From an uncultured Lachnospiraceae bacterium (GTDB lineage Bacteria > Bacillota > Clostridia > Lachnospirales > Lachnospiraceae): a stretch of 21,848 nucleotides of DNA. This document shows positions 1 through 8,351 of the stretch, one piece after another (within the stretch, counting starts at the first letter, position 1; every line of letters begins with the position of its first letter). The stretch lies in contig CAJUDX010000052.1 of the NCBI GenBank assembly GCA_910584785.1, positions 1-21,848 on the forward strand, in the 5' to 3' direction. The notes under the pieces were generated by a model. The model was given only the letters and a program-made list of their open reading frames with translations. It made no database searches and was not told where the DNA came from. The position numbers and the translations under genes were made by a program.

Positions 1-2
1 TC

Positions 3-251
3 AGCCCGGAGAGGGCCGCGTTTGCCATTCGCTCACATGAAGCGGAACATGTGGCTCACGCGAGGCTTAAGGCACTGGAAGAAGATAAGGAGATCGTCTC
101 CCAGTCTGTCAGCTACCGTACAAGTATCTGCCCGGAGTGCGGAAAAACGTTTATGGCTGGCGGGAATACCCGAACTGTCTTTCGATCTGCCCCGGAAACT
201 TACAGCCAGGAGGCCGTGAAGAAGGGGGCTTATCTGGACCTTACTGCATAG
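3..251 (+). CDS. C-terminal part of an HExxH-containing protein (gene starts before the window)
   Basis: The frame is open from the first bases and stops at 249-251, so only the last 82 codons are visible. The fragment carries the pattern RSHEAEHV about 12 residues in, which is an HExxH zinc-metalloprotease signature, and later a CPEC pair followed by a short basic/aromatic tail. HExxH in this context resembles small putative SprA-like metalloprotease proteins of Clostridia and flagellated bacteria, but the fragment is too short to assign a family. An internal GTG at 51 is not a credible start because it would cut the HExxH segment. The gene ends at a bidirectional-looking hairpin shared with the convergent gene. 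Real coding sequence is likely; the function is tentative. Confidence 0.6.
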   Translation, partial: SPERAAFAIRSHEAEHVAHARLKALEEDKEIVSQSVSYRTSICPECGKTFMAGGNTRTVFRSAPETYSQEAVKKGAYLDLTA

Positions 252-281
252 GTTTAACCTGACAAATCGGCTAAAAAGATG

Positions 282-329
282 TCGGCTAAAATAAGATGTG
301 CTTCATCCTATTTTAGCCGATTTTATTTT
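282..329 (+). terminator. Rho-independent terminator between convergent genes
   Basis: A perfect 12-bp stem (TCGGCTAAAATA at 282-293 pairing with 309-320) has a small inner GATG/CATC stem in its loop and is followed by TTTTATTTT. A partial extra copy of the left arm (ATCGGCTAAAA) lies at 266-276. The hairpin sits between the stop of the plus-strand gene and the 3' end of the minus-strand gene, so it may serve both. Confidence 0.75.
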
Positions 330-420
330 GCTTATTGTTTTGGCTATGCCGGAATTTCTGCTTTTTCACATTTTGCCTTTTTAAAACGCGAATTGGAAAC
401 ATGAAGGAGTTCAACCTTCA

Positions 421-2673
421 TCACCTGTTCCTGAACACCCCGATTGCTGCATTCCACATATCCACGATCACCCGCCACATTCTCACAAAGGGATTGGAGG
501 GTTCTTCTTCGGTTTCCAAATCGACAATTGTGCTTCCCACTTCTTTATCGTCCAAACTAATCTCCGCCGTCCGCAAAATAATCTGCAGGCTGTGCGGTTC
601 AGGATTTTTGCTGGAGGTTAAGGAGAGCATTGGCGCGTCTGGGTCCATTTCCAGGAAGCGGTTTTCTTCTTCAAATTTATCAAGTTCGTTATCCAGTGTT
701 GTTTTCATCACCCCGCTGCTTTTTCGAATTTCGCCTGTGCTGTCCAGCACGTGCAGGCTTTTGCCCAGGAGATTTTGGCTGCCCTCCAGAAGCTGCCGGC
801 TGCCTTCGTCCAGGTGCGGTGTGGTAGATTTTAAGGTATTTTGAATAATGGTCATCGAGGCGACAGTTTGGTTTAAGCCGTTGTTGGCCCGGTTAAGAAG
901 TTCCTGGCTGTCTGTCAGAGCGTCCTGCAGTGACGGATAGTACAGATTGAGGACTTCCTGGAAATTTCTAACATCATCAATCAAGTTATCTGCTTCAGCC
1001 ATTAAGTCCCGGATGCTGTCAATGGACTTATCAGTTCCCTTTAATAAGGTCTGTGCGGATTTGCTTAAAGCATTGCTGTGGGTTGCCAGAGTCTGCAGGG
1101 CGTCCACTTTTTTCAGCAGGTTGTTTTTCGGGTTTTCAATGCCGCTTACCGCAGCCTGGAGCTGCCCTAAGGCATTGTCCTTATAGCCATTATAGTATTT
1201 TTTAAAAGCAGCATCATAGATTTCCTGCCATTTCTGCTCATAGAGTTCGGCCTGCTGAGGGTCGTTTTTATCCAGCCCGGAAGCAGCCATCATGGCATTG
1301 GCATAGGTCAGGGCCTGTTCATCGGCAAAATAATCGGCATCCTTATCGATATCGCCCTCCATGCTGCTCTGGGAAAGCCCTGCCAGGGTCATTAAAATCG
1401 TGGCCTGCTGGGCCTGAAGCTGGGTATCCAGGGTAATGACCTGCATCAGGGAGGATTCCAGACCGGGAAGGTTATCCTCGGTACGGCTGACCCCGCTTTG
1501 TATGGTGTCTAAGTGTTCATCCAAATCCTGCAGGGGAAGCTGCATACTGCCGAGCGTTTTGACCAGCGCATTCATATTGTCATTGATATCCTTGGCACTG
1601 TTTTGGGCAATCTGTAAGTAAGGAACCATGGCCGCACTCTGCTCGGCAAGGGCGGCTAAGGCTTCGATGGAAACATCATTCTGCGCTTCGATCGCCGGAC
1701 GGTTTGTGCTGAATGTCCTTCTTGCGGTTTCTAAGGAGTACAGGCTGTTCTGCACGGTCTGCACCCCCGAACGCATGGATTCCATGGAGGCCAGCATGGC
1801 GTCAATGCTGTTATACATATCTGTCCCCGCCTGCCGCCAGGTATCTTTTGCTTCCTTAATGTCTTTAACATGCTCTAAAGAGGATGTCGTCCCCGGAAGC
1901 ATCATCATAATCACGCCGATGGATTCATAGCTGTCCGAGCCGATGCGTGCGGTAAAATCCCCTTTTTCTCCGGGCAATGCAGTAAATACCACGCCGGTGG
2001 TTTCACCCATGGTCTGCATCTGCGAGCCGGGGGCGTCCACGCTGTAGCAGGTGTCCATATCGACGGGAATCATCACAGCGAGCATCATATTGTTCTGGTA
2101 GTAGGCGGCAGCTTTAGTATTCGGCCAGGCCTCCACATGGACTTCGATCAAGCCGGAAACCCCTGCCAAATCCTCAGCCTTTGCCTCTTTGCCGTTAAAT
2201 TTATAGCTGACATCAAAGGTCCAGGGCAGTTCAACCTTGGATGCGTCCATGGTTCCCTGATAGTAGAAGCGGGCGCCAAGTTCGGATAAATCCCAGTCCA
2301 GCTGACCGTTAGCCTGCATAGGCTCTACATGGCTGCTCATATTGATAACTTTGCTGTAATTGCCGTAGTCGGTAAACTGTTTTACCCCATTGGTGGTAAC
2401 GCCCTTAACGACATTGACGGTTTCCTGGCGTCCATAGGGGTCTAAGTTGACATACATGGTTTCGTCTACACTGACCATCGGTTCTGCCGCAAGCGCCGGA
2501 AGAAAAGCTGCCTGGCACAGGGTAGCCGTAATCAGGGCAATGGCAGTTTTCTGGTAAATCCTGTTTATCGTTTTTGGTTTTTGTAATCGTCTGGCTAGTT
2601 GTACGGCTAAAGGATTTATCCACGGTTTGGATTTTTCTGTTATGTTCTTTCTTTCTTCTATCTTAACTTTCAT
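421..2673 (-). CDS. Exported coiled-coil protein paired with an MMPL transporter
   Basis: A 750-residue protein. The chosen start is the ATG at 2673, with GGAGG nine bases upstream, overlapping the end of the transporter gene by 11 bases. The frame stays open further upstream inside the transporter gene, but no better start is visible. A long basic N-terminus (about 40 residues) precedes a hydrophobic segment ending LPALAAEP, a signal-peptide-like region cleavable near residue 64. A likely beta-rich domain follows (YVNLDPYGRQETVNVVKG, about residues 75-240), then more than 400 residues of helix-rich, Leu/Gln/Asn/Ser-rich sequence predicted to be coiled coil. The end is an amphipathic stretch (FVRMWRVIVDMWNAAIGVF), not a clear transmembrane helix. 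The layout recalls YhgE/Pip-type or adaptor-like partners of RND pumps in single-membrane bacteria. I do not recognise a named family. The overlap implies translational coupling to the pump. Confidence 0.85.
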   Translation of the reverse strand: MKVKIEERKNITEKSKPWINPLAVQLARRLQKPKTINRIYQKTAIALITATLCQAAFLPALAAEPMVSVDETMYVNLDPYGRQETVNVVKGVTTNGVKQFTDYGNYSKVINMSSHVEPMQANGQLDWDLSELGARFYYQGTMDASKVELPWTFDVSYKFNGKEAKAEDLAGVSGLIEVHVEAWPNTKAAAYYQNNMMLAVMIPVDMDTCYSVDAPGSQMQTMGETTGVVFTALPGEKGDFTARIGSDSYESIGVIMMMLPGTTSSLEHVKDIKEAKDTWRQAGTDMYNSIDAMLASMESMRSGVQTVQNSLYSLETARRTFSTNRPAIEAQNDVSIEALAALAEQSAAMVPYLQIAQNSAKDINDNMNALVKTLGSMQLPLQDLDEHLDTIQSGVSRTEDNLPGLESSLMQVITLDTQLQAQQATILMTLAGLSQSSMEGDIDKDADYFADEQALTYANAMMAASGLDKNDPQQAELYEQKWQEIYDAAFKKYYNGYKDNALGQLQAAVSGIENPKNNLLKKVDALQTLATHSNALSKSAQTLLKGTDKSIDSIRDLMAEADNLIDDVRNFQEVLNLYYPSLQDALTDSQELLNRANNGLNQTVASMTIIQNTLKSTTPHLDEGSRQLLEGSQNLLGKSLHVLDSTGEIRKSSGVMKTTLDNELDKFEEENRFLEMDPDAPMLSLTSSKNPEPHSLQIILRTAEISLDDKEVGSTIVDLETEEEPSNPFVRMWRVIVDMWNAAIGVFRNR

Positions 2674-5011
2674 AGTGAATATCCTCCTTGATGAGTTTGC
2701 GGTGTCTCTGGTGGCGTCTGCGTTCTGCGGGCTTTTGTGCTTCTTCTTCGGGTGCGGACTGTGGGTCGGAAACAGATACCCTGACTCTTTGCCGTTTTCC
2801 GAGAGACTTTCCGTGGACAATTGCACCAACCAGCCGCCGCCTTGCTGCTTTTCGTTTTTCATGCCATTCCATCAGCCGGGTCAGTTCATTTTTGGTCAAC
2901 AGCGGGTCAACCAGCACCAAAAGGGCGGGCAGGAGGGTGAGGACCAGAAGCACGCTGATCCACGCGCCCCGTCCAATCAAATGTCCCAGATCGCCGATGG
3001 CGCTGATGGAAGAGATATGGTAAAGAACATAGCCTACAATCGTTAATATCGATCCCGAAGTTAAGATAGCCGGGATACTGCGAATCAGGGTAAAGGAAGC
3101 TGCTTCGTGCTTATCCATGGTTTTTCTTGCGTCAATGTAATTGCTGGTGGTCAGTATCGCGTAATCTACGGTGGCCCCCAGCTGAATGCAGCTGACGATA
3201 ACATAACCCATAAAGACCACCTTTTCTCCGGCGAGGTAAGGTACAGCCATATTAAAGTAGATGGCAACCTCAATCGGAATCATAACCACTAACGGAATTG
3301 CCAGGGATTTATAGGTCAGCATAACTACCAGGAATACACCCAGCATAGAGAGGAGATTGACCAGCGCGTAATCCTTGGTAATGATGGCTTCGATATCCTG
3401 GGTGGAAGGTGTTCCTCCTACCAGATAGGAATTTTCTGGATAGTACTCCTTGATGATGGACTGGATTTCATCCGAACACTGGAAGGCTAACGGACTTTCC
3501 TCCTTGGTCCTGGTGTAGATCAGGATGCGGGAGTAGCCGTTCTTATGTAGCAGTCCGGTAATGCTTTCCGGCAGAAATTCCTCCGGCACGCCCTGGGGAA
3601 GGGTTCCCGCTAAAGAGCGAACGGATTTAATATAAGGAAGCTCTTCCAGACGTTCGGTGAACTGGGCTTCGGTAACGTTCGACTGGGCGGGGACAATCGC
3701 CATCATCATATTGCTTCGCCCAAAGATTTTAATGATTTTCTGGTCATCTTCATAAACCTGGGTTCCTTCCCCGGCGCCTACCGCCGAGTTACCAAACAGA
3801 TAGCTGTTTCTTTTCTGTGCCTGGTACATGGGCAGGAATAAGACCAGAACAAGGGCTAAAACCACCAGGCGGATTTTGCAGATTCCACGGCTTAACCGTG
3901 TGAAATCCGGCAGGAAGGAACGGTGGGCAAAGCGGTCAATCAGCTTTGACATCCTTAAAATTAACGCCGGCATGAAAAACAGCACGGTGATTAAGCTGAA
4001 CACGACACCTTTAGCCAGGGACAGCCCTAGGTCAAAGCCGATATTAAACTTCATTACGGTTAAAACCAAAAAGCCGACGATCGTGGTAAGGCTGCTGGCT
4101 AAAATGGAGTTTAAGGCCTCTTCAATTGCGTGGGTCAATGCCGTTTCCTGATCCTGGCCTGCGTTTTTATAGCGGGTGTAGGCGTGGAGGAGGAAGATGG
4201 AATAGTCCATCGAAACGGCAAGCTGCAGGACAGCTACGACGTTATTGGTTAAAAAGGAGATGGTTCCCAGGAAAATATTTGTTCCCTTATTCAGGACAAT
4301 CGCCACGCCCATTACGGATAAAAAGAGCACCGGCTCAAACCAGGATGTGGTGGTAATGCAGAGGATCAGGAAGATAAAGAATACGCCAAGGCTTAAAATC
4401 AGCTTCATTTCCTCGGCAACCTTTTCCGCCAGGGATTTGCTCTGTACTGCCATGCCCACGAAATAGCCCTTATCGCCGGTAATTTCCCGCATCTCATCGA
4501 TGGCCTGGGAAGTCCGTTTGCTGGAATCCCCTTCCACAAAGGTGACATCCATCACGGCAGAGCCGTCTTTATAGTAATCTTCAATATCCTTTTCATGGAT
4601 AAACTCGCTGGAAGTGTAAATATCGGTTGTTGTATCGCACCAGAGAATCTGATCCACGCCGTCCACGGCTTCTAAGCGATCCTTATATTGTTTTGCTTCG
4701 TATAAGGTGACATCCTCAATCATAATTCTTGCCGTACCCGGATAGCCGAATTTTTCTTCCATTAAATTTAAGCCGGCTTTGGAATCGACATAGTCGGGAA
4801 GGTATTCCGTTAAGTCATAATTGACCTCGACAAAGGGCGCACAAATAGCGCAGAAAATCACGGCGACGATAAATATTTTTTCAATCAGCAGGTTCTTTTT
4901 GGCAATAAATTCCGGCAATGTCATCCGGCGGTGCTGTTTTAGCTGCGTATTTTGGCTGTTTGCTGATTCGCTTTGTTCTGTTTTAACATGTTTCTTTTTT
5001 CCAAGCATCAT
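2663..5011 (-). CDS. MMPL/RND-superfamily transporter
   Basis: A 782-residue membrane protein with two repeated halves. Each half has a transmembrane helix, a large extracellular loop (about residues 62-200 and 400-545) and a bundle of five helices. The half-signatures are SMDYSIFLLHAYTRY (about 267-281) and LGATVDYAILTTSNY (about 611-625). Their Asp-Tyr pairs (269/270 and 616/617) match the proton-relay positions of MmpL-type pumps. MMPL proteins move lipids or hydrophobic compounds out of the cell with proton-motive force. The basic cytoplasmic tail (about 705-782) is long. The start is the first of two adjacent ATGs, eight bases after AAGGAG (5020-5025). The gene overlaps the coiled-coil partner and is divergent from a TetR gene, which probably represses it. 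The substrate is unknown. Confidence 0.92.
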   Translation of the reverse strand: MMLGKKKHVKTEQSESANSQNTQLKQHRRMTLPEFIAKKNLLIEKIFIVAVIFCAICAPFVEVNYDLTEYLPDYVDSKAGLNLMEEKFGYPGTARIMIEDVTLYEAKQYKDRLEAVDGVDQILWCDTTTDIYTSSEFIHEKDIEDYYKDGSAVMDVTFVEGDSSKRTSQAIDEMREITGDKGYFVGMAVQSKSLAEKVAEEMKLILSLGVFFIFLILCITTTSWFEPVLFLSVMGVAIVLNKGTNIFLGTISFLTNNVVAVLQLAVSMDYSIFLLHAYTRYKNAGQDQETALTHAIEEALNSILASSLTTIVGFLVLTVMKFNIGFDLGLSLAKGVVFSLITVLFFMPALILRMSKLIDRFAHRSFLPDFTRLSRGICKIRLVVLALVLVLFLPMYQAQKRNSYLFGNSAVGAGEGTQVYEDDQKIIKIFGRSNMMMAIVPAQSNVTEAQFTERLEELPYIKSVRSLAGTLPQGVPEEFLPESITGLLHKNGYSRILIYTRTKEESPLAFQCSDEIQSIIKEYYPENSYLVGGTPSTQDIEAIITKDYALVNLLSMLGVFLVVMLTYKSLAIPLVVMIPIEVAIYFNMAVPYLAGEKVVFMGYVIVSCIQLGATVDYAILTTSNYIDARKTMDKHEAASFTLIRSIPAILTSGSILTIVGYVLYHISSISAIGDLGHLIGRGAWISVLLVLTLLPALLVLVDPLLTKNELTRLMEWHEKRKAARRRLVGAIVHGKSLGKRQRVRVSVSDPQSAPEEEAQKPAERRRHQRHRKLIKEDIHYES

Positions 5012-5314
5012 TTTCCCCGCTCCTTGTGCTTAATTTAATAAAAGGTAAACCACAAAAAAATCAATGAAATAAAATAAATAGTTAATATTGTCCAGGAATC
5101 ATCGCATCGATGATTTATTAACTGAAATTAAATAATGAACAACTGTTGACTTATTAACTATAATGCATTATACTAATAATAGTTTATTAATGCAATAGTC
5201 AATTAATGTTTAGATGTTGTAAAATCAACATATTTCCATATTTTGTCTATTTTTCATGAATTTTTTAGAAATGGATAGGCCTGCAGGATAATGTGTTTGG
5301 AAAGGATGAAGAAA
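5012..5314. promoter_or_regulatory. Divergent control region of the MMPL operon and its TetR
   Basis: An AT-rich stretch of about 300 bases without a gene. Plus strand: TTGACT (5146-5151), 17-bp spacer and TATACT (5169-5174) form a good sigma-A promoter for the TetR gene. Minus strand: TTGACT (5202-5197) with TATTAT (5181-5176, 15-bp spacing) is a weaker candidate for the pump operon, so the two promoters overlap. Palindromes: TATAATGCATTATA (5159-5172, perfect 14 bp), AATCATCG-CAT-CGATGATT (5097-5115) and ATGTTG-N6-CAACAT (5214-5231). TTATTAACT is repeated directly at 5115 and 5151, and TTATTAA recurs at 5184. Any of these could be the TetR operator; sequence alone does not decide which. Confidence 0.6.
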
Positions 5315-5890
5315 ATGAAAAGTGAGACCTTAGATCGCCGCGTAAGGAAAACACGACAGCAGCTGCGGCATTGCCTGGCTGTATTATTAAAGGAAAAAAA
5401 GGTTCAGGAGATCACCGTGCGGGAAATTACAGAAATGGCTGACTTAAACCGGGGAACCTTTTACCTTCATTATAAGGATGTTTTCGATTTACTGGAAAAG
5501 ATTGAGCAGGATTTGCTGGACGAGCTGGATGCTGCGCTGCAGAAATACCAGGCGCAGGATTTGCACAGGAAGCCGTCGATGATTTTTACCGATGTCTTTG
5601 TCTGCGTACAGGAAAATGCAGAGATGGTGCAGATTTTGCTGGGAGAAAACGGTGATTTGAATTTTGTTAATCAAATCAAGGAGAGGGTCAGGGAAAAATG
5701 CCTGAAAGACTGGATTGAGCTGTTCCGCACGCAGAACTCAAAGCTGTTTGATGCATTTAATGCCTTTATTGTCTCCGGCTGCCTGGGGCTTGTGACCTAT
5801 TGGCTGCAGAATGGGATGAAGGAATCTCCCGAAGAACTGGCTTATATCGCTGAACAGATTATGATGAATGGAATTAAGATATTAGGTTAG
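5315..5890 (+). CDS. TetR/AcrR-family transcriptional regulator (divergent from MMPL pump)
   Basis: A 191-residue regulator. The start chosen is the ATG at 5315, nine bases after GGAAAGG (5299-5305). In-frame ATGs at 5291 and 5306 have poorly spaced ribosome sites. Residues about 12-58 form the TetR helix-turn-helix (QEITVREITEMADLNRGTFY followed by LHYKDVFDLLEKIE). The remaining helical domain resembles the C-terminal type found in DhaS-like TetR proteins. Its position, divergent from the transporter, is the classic arrangement for a local repressor of an efflux operon that responds to the pump's substrate and represses itself. The ligand is unknown. Confidence 0.9.
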   Translation: MKSETLDRRVRKTRQQLRHCLAVLLKEKKVQEITVREITEMADLNRGTFYLHYKDVFDLLEKIEQDLLDELDAALQKYQAQDLHRKPSMIFTDVFVCVQENAEMVQILLGENGDLNFVNQIKERVREKCLKDWIELFRTQNSKLFDAFNAFIVSGCLGLVTYWLQNGMKESPEELAYIAEQIMMNGIKILG

Positions 5891-5955
5891 TGCACTGGTT
5901 GTTTGCAAAACGATATAGCACACTCTAAATAAAAGGCCGATAAAGGAGGAACAAG

Positions 5956-7170
5956 ATGAAACATCGATTAATACGGTGCTGTTTGGCCCTGGCTGCGGCA
6001 ATGGTTTGGGGAACTGCCCATGCCTGCCCTGAACCTGTCTACGCTGTGCACAGTTCAGCAATTTACTTAGAAGATGCAAGAGAGGATGAGGCATTTTATA
6101 ATTACCAATGGGCATTGAAAAACAACGGGCAGCTCCGCCTTCTGGATAAGGATTCGGGAAGGGTCTTAGAAATGGGCTCCGGTGTGATTTATGGGGATAA
6201 AAGTGCCCGGGCTGCCGATGTTCTTAAGGTGACAGAAGCTCTTCCTGGTGTGGACATCCATGCGGAGGAGGCCTGGAAGCTTTATGAGGCGGCAGCCGAA
6301 AAAAAACAGGTAACGGTAGCCCTGATTGATACCGGGGTGGATGTCACACACCAGGAGCTGGCAGAAGGACTTTGGGTAAATGCCGATGAAATTCCCGGCG
6401 ATGGTGTGGATAATGACCGTAACGGCTATGTCGATGATATTCACGGCTGGAATTTTATTTCCCATAATCATCTTCTCTGCCGCGGTGCAGAGGACGATCA
6501 CGGAACCCATGCTGCCGGGACGCTTAACGCAGCGTGGGATGGAAAAGGAGTTACGGGAATTAATGACAGCCATTATGTAAAGATTATGGTGTTAAAGGCC
6601 CTGGGCGCTGACGGAAAGGGAGATTCCAGCACTGTGATTGAAGCCATCCGCTATGCCCAGGCAAACGGCGCTCAAATCTGCAATTTAAGTTTTGGTTCAG
6701 AAACCTATGACCGTCAGCTGGAACAGGTTATCCGTCAATCCCCGATGCTTTTTATTATTTCTGCGGGAAATGGCGACGCAGGTGGGAATGGTTTAAATAT
6801 CGATCAATTCCCGGTCTATCCTGCGGCGTATACCAGCGAAAATATTATCTCGGTAGCCAATCTGCTCTTTGACGGAAATCTGCATGATAGTTCAAACTTT
6901 GGGGTTCAGAGCGTGGATCTGGCAGCACCGGGGTCTTATATCCTAAGCACAGCCGCTGAACATCGCTTTGGCTATATGACAGGAACCTCCATGGCGGCCC
7001 CCATGGTAACTGCCGCTGCTGCTATGCTTGCTTCTTATCATGGCGACTGGGGAATTGCAGAAATAAGGGAAGCTATTTTATCTTCTGTGCAGCCCATGGA
7101 AAGCCTGTATGGGAAATTAGCTACAGGCGGCATTTTGGATATGGGTAAAGCAATGCTGTACCAGCCATAA
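5956..7170 (+). CDS. Secreted S8-family (subtilisin-like) serine protease
   Basis: A 404-residue protein starting after a strong AAAGGAGG site. An N-terminal signal peptide (RLIRCCLALAAAMVWGTAHA) directs export. A propeptide-like region of about 90 residues precedes the catalytic domain. The full triad and oxyanion residue are visible: Asp125 in VALIDTGVD, His182 in DHGTHAAGT, Asn272 in SAGNG and Ser345 in GTSMAAPM. An Asp-rich loop (GVDNDRNGYVDD, about 150-161) resembles the calcium-binding loops of subtilases. The protein ends soon after the core, with no obvious anchor, so it is probably released or surface-associated. It lies 65 bases after the TetR gene. A weak promoter-like pair is present (TTGCAA 5903-5908, TAAATA 5926-5931), so it may be read separately or through from TetR. 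The substrate is unknown. Confidence 0.93.
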   Translation: MKHRLIRCCLALAAAMVWGTAHACPEPVYAVHSSAIYLEDAREDEAFYNYQWALKNNGQLRLLDKDSGRVLEMGSGVIYGDKSARAADVLKVTEALPGVDIHAEEAWKLYEAAAEKKQVTVALIDTGVDVTHQELAEGLWVNADEIPGDGVDNDRNGYVDDIHGWNFISHNHLLCRGAEDDHGTHAAGTLNAAWDGKGVTGINDSHYVKIMVLKALGADGKGDSSTVIEAIRYAQANGAQICNLSFGSETYDRQLEQVIRQSPMLFIISAGNGDAGGNGLNIDQFPVYPAAYTSENIISVANLLFDGNLHDSSNFGVQSVDLAAPGSYILSTAAEHRFGYMTGTSMAAPMVTAAAAMLASYHGDWGIAEIREAILSSVQPMESLYGKLATGGILDMGKAMLYQP

Positions 7171-7506
7171 GCGGGCCTTCCTTAATAGGTGAAACCAGTG
7201 CATTTGTAAGAAAAAAATACTGGAAATCTGGTGCCTATCGTAGTATAATAAAAACGTTTATTGCTGTGTACATATCATGTCCGCTATTTTCGACAGGAAA
7301 TGGGGAGATGATACAAAATCAGGCAAAATATGTACTGGAATACCCGGAATATTTTTTGTCTGCGGATTTTTTAAAGAAATTTTTTTAAAGAAAAGAAGGT
7401 TAAAGAAATTAAAAAAAATATTTCTAAGGAAAAGATTTTCGAAAAAAATTTCAGAAAAAATTCCAAAGAAAAGTTCTGTATGTATTTCCAAGGTAAAGGA
7501 GGAGCT
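7171..7506 (+). promoter_or_regulatory. Promoter and long purine-rich leader of the lipoprotein gene
   Basis: A 336-base stretch with no convincing gene. TATAAT at 7244-7249 with TGGAAA 17 bp upstream (7221-7226) is a candidate promoter, which would give a 5' leader of about 250 bases. An imperfect hairpin (ATAGG 7185-7189 with CCTAT 7234-7238, and CCAG 7195-7198 with CTGG 7228-7231) surrounds the candidate -35 element. From about 7361 to 7475 the plus strand is extremely A/G-rich, with AAAGAAA-type motifs at 7373, 7387, 7402, 7426 and 7465. A lysine-rich frame runs through 7277-7510 but has no ribosome site and is explained by base composition. Confidence 0.5.
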
Positions 7507-8283
7507 ATGAAAAAATTCTTATCAACTATGCTTTGTGCCGGAATGATTCTGGCGATGACAGGCTGCGGCGGCGGAGCAGATGGAAAGGCTGTTTATGAAG
7601 CAGCAAGCCAAAAGACCCAGGAACTGACCAGCCTGGATGCGTCCTGTACAGTAAAAATGAACATGAAGCAGGGCGAAGAGACGATGGATGTTTCCAGCAC
7701 CATGAATATGAAGATGGATTCTGCGAATACAGAAAATCTTCGTATTGTGGGAGAGGGGACTACCAGTACTGCAGGTCAGACAGTAGATACGAAGATTTAT
7801 TATGAAGGCGGCTATTATTATATGGAGGCTGCTGGACAGAAGTTTAAATATGCCATGGATATTGAAGGCATGATGGAGATCATGGAGCAAAATATGGGCG
7901 GGGGAACCGTGGAAGCCGACTATATGAAAGAGGTAAAAGTAAAGAAAGATGGAGATAATCAGATTCTTACCTTTACCGCAGATGCTTCCAAGATGGATTC
8001 CTATGTGCAGGAAGTGATGGGTTCGATGGCGAGCATGCCTGGCTTAGAGGGCGTAACCTATACGATTAAAGAAGTAAGCGGAGAAGCTACTGTAGATAAA
8101 GATGGTTATTTCTCCCAGGTAAAGATGAAAATGGTGATGGATATGTCCATGTCAGGAGAATCCATCAGCATGGATATGGACATGGATACTGTGTATCATA
8201 ATATCGGACAGCCTGTGGAAATCACAGCTCCGGCGGATTTAGACAGCTATCAGGAAATCGATCCTGCTCTGCTGGGCATGTAA
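7507..8283 (+). CDS. Methionine-rich lipoprotein, possibly DUF6612-like
   Basis: A 258-residue protein starting at ATG 7507, seven bases after AAGGAGG-type bases in the leader (an in-frame ATG at 7480 lacks a site). The N-terminus MKKFLSTMLCAGMILAMTGC ends in a lipobox with the lipidated Cys at residue 20, followed by a GGG/acidic linker. The mature part alternates short beta-like repeats of the LppX/LolA-like clostridial lipoprotein type (DAS.TVKMNMKQ, YYEGGYYYMEAAGQKFKY). It is strikingly rich in Met and Asp near the C-terminus (MSMSGESISMDMDMDT). Such proteins sit on the outer face of the membrane and may bind lipids or other hydrophobic ligands; this is family-level inference. It appears to be a single-gene transcript with its own terminator. 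Confidence 0.85.
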   Translation: MKKFLSTMLCAGMILAMTGCGGGADGKAVYEAASQKTQELTSLDASCTVKMNMKQGEETMDVSSTMNMKMDSANTENLRIVGEGTTSTAGQTVDTKIYYEGGYYYMEAAGQKFKYAMDIEGMMEIMEQNMGGGTVEADYMKEVKVKKDGDNQILTFTADASKMDSYVQEVMGSMASMPGLEGVTYTIKEVSGEATVDKDGYFSQVKMKMVMDMSMSGESISMDMDMDTVYHNIGQPVEITAPADLDSYQEIDPALLGM

Positions 8284-8312
8284 ATAATCAAGCGATAAAA
8301 CGGCAATAAGCA

Positions 8313-8351
8313 ACGCCCCTGGAACTGATAAATTTCCAGGGGTGTTTTTTA
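8313..8351 (+). terminator. Strong Rho-independent terminator of the lipoprotein gene
   Basis: A 12-bp stem with one G-T pair (CCCCTGGAA at 8316-8324 pairing with TTCCAGGGG at 8334-8342, extended outward by ACG/TGT) encloses a nine-base loop and is followed directly by a T run. Confidence 0.9.

Noticed and set aside
335..844. 169-codon plus-strand frame opposite the coiled-coil gene
   Set aside because: It is antisense to a well-supported long gene, has low-complexity Ser/Leu composition and no ribosome site.
2627..3046. 139-codon plus-strand frame opposite the MMPL and coiled-coil genes
   Set aside because: It lies wholly opposite coding sequence with clear protein-family signatures and has no family pattern of its own.
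7277..7510. 77-codon lysine-rich frame before the lipoprotein gene
   Set aside because: There is no ribosome site at its ATG, the Lys/Phe content follows from the A/T-rich purine tract, and it ends on the lipoprotein start.
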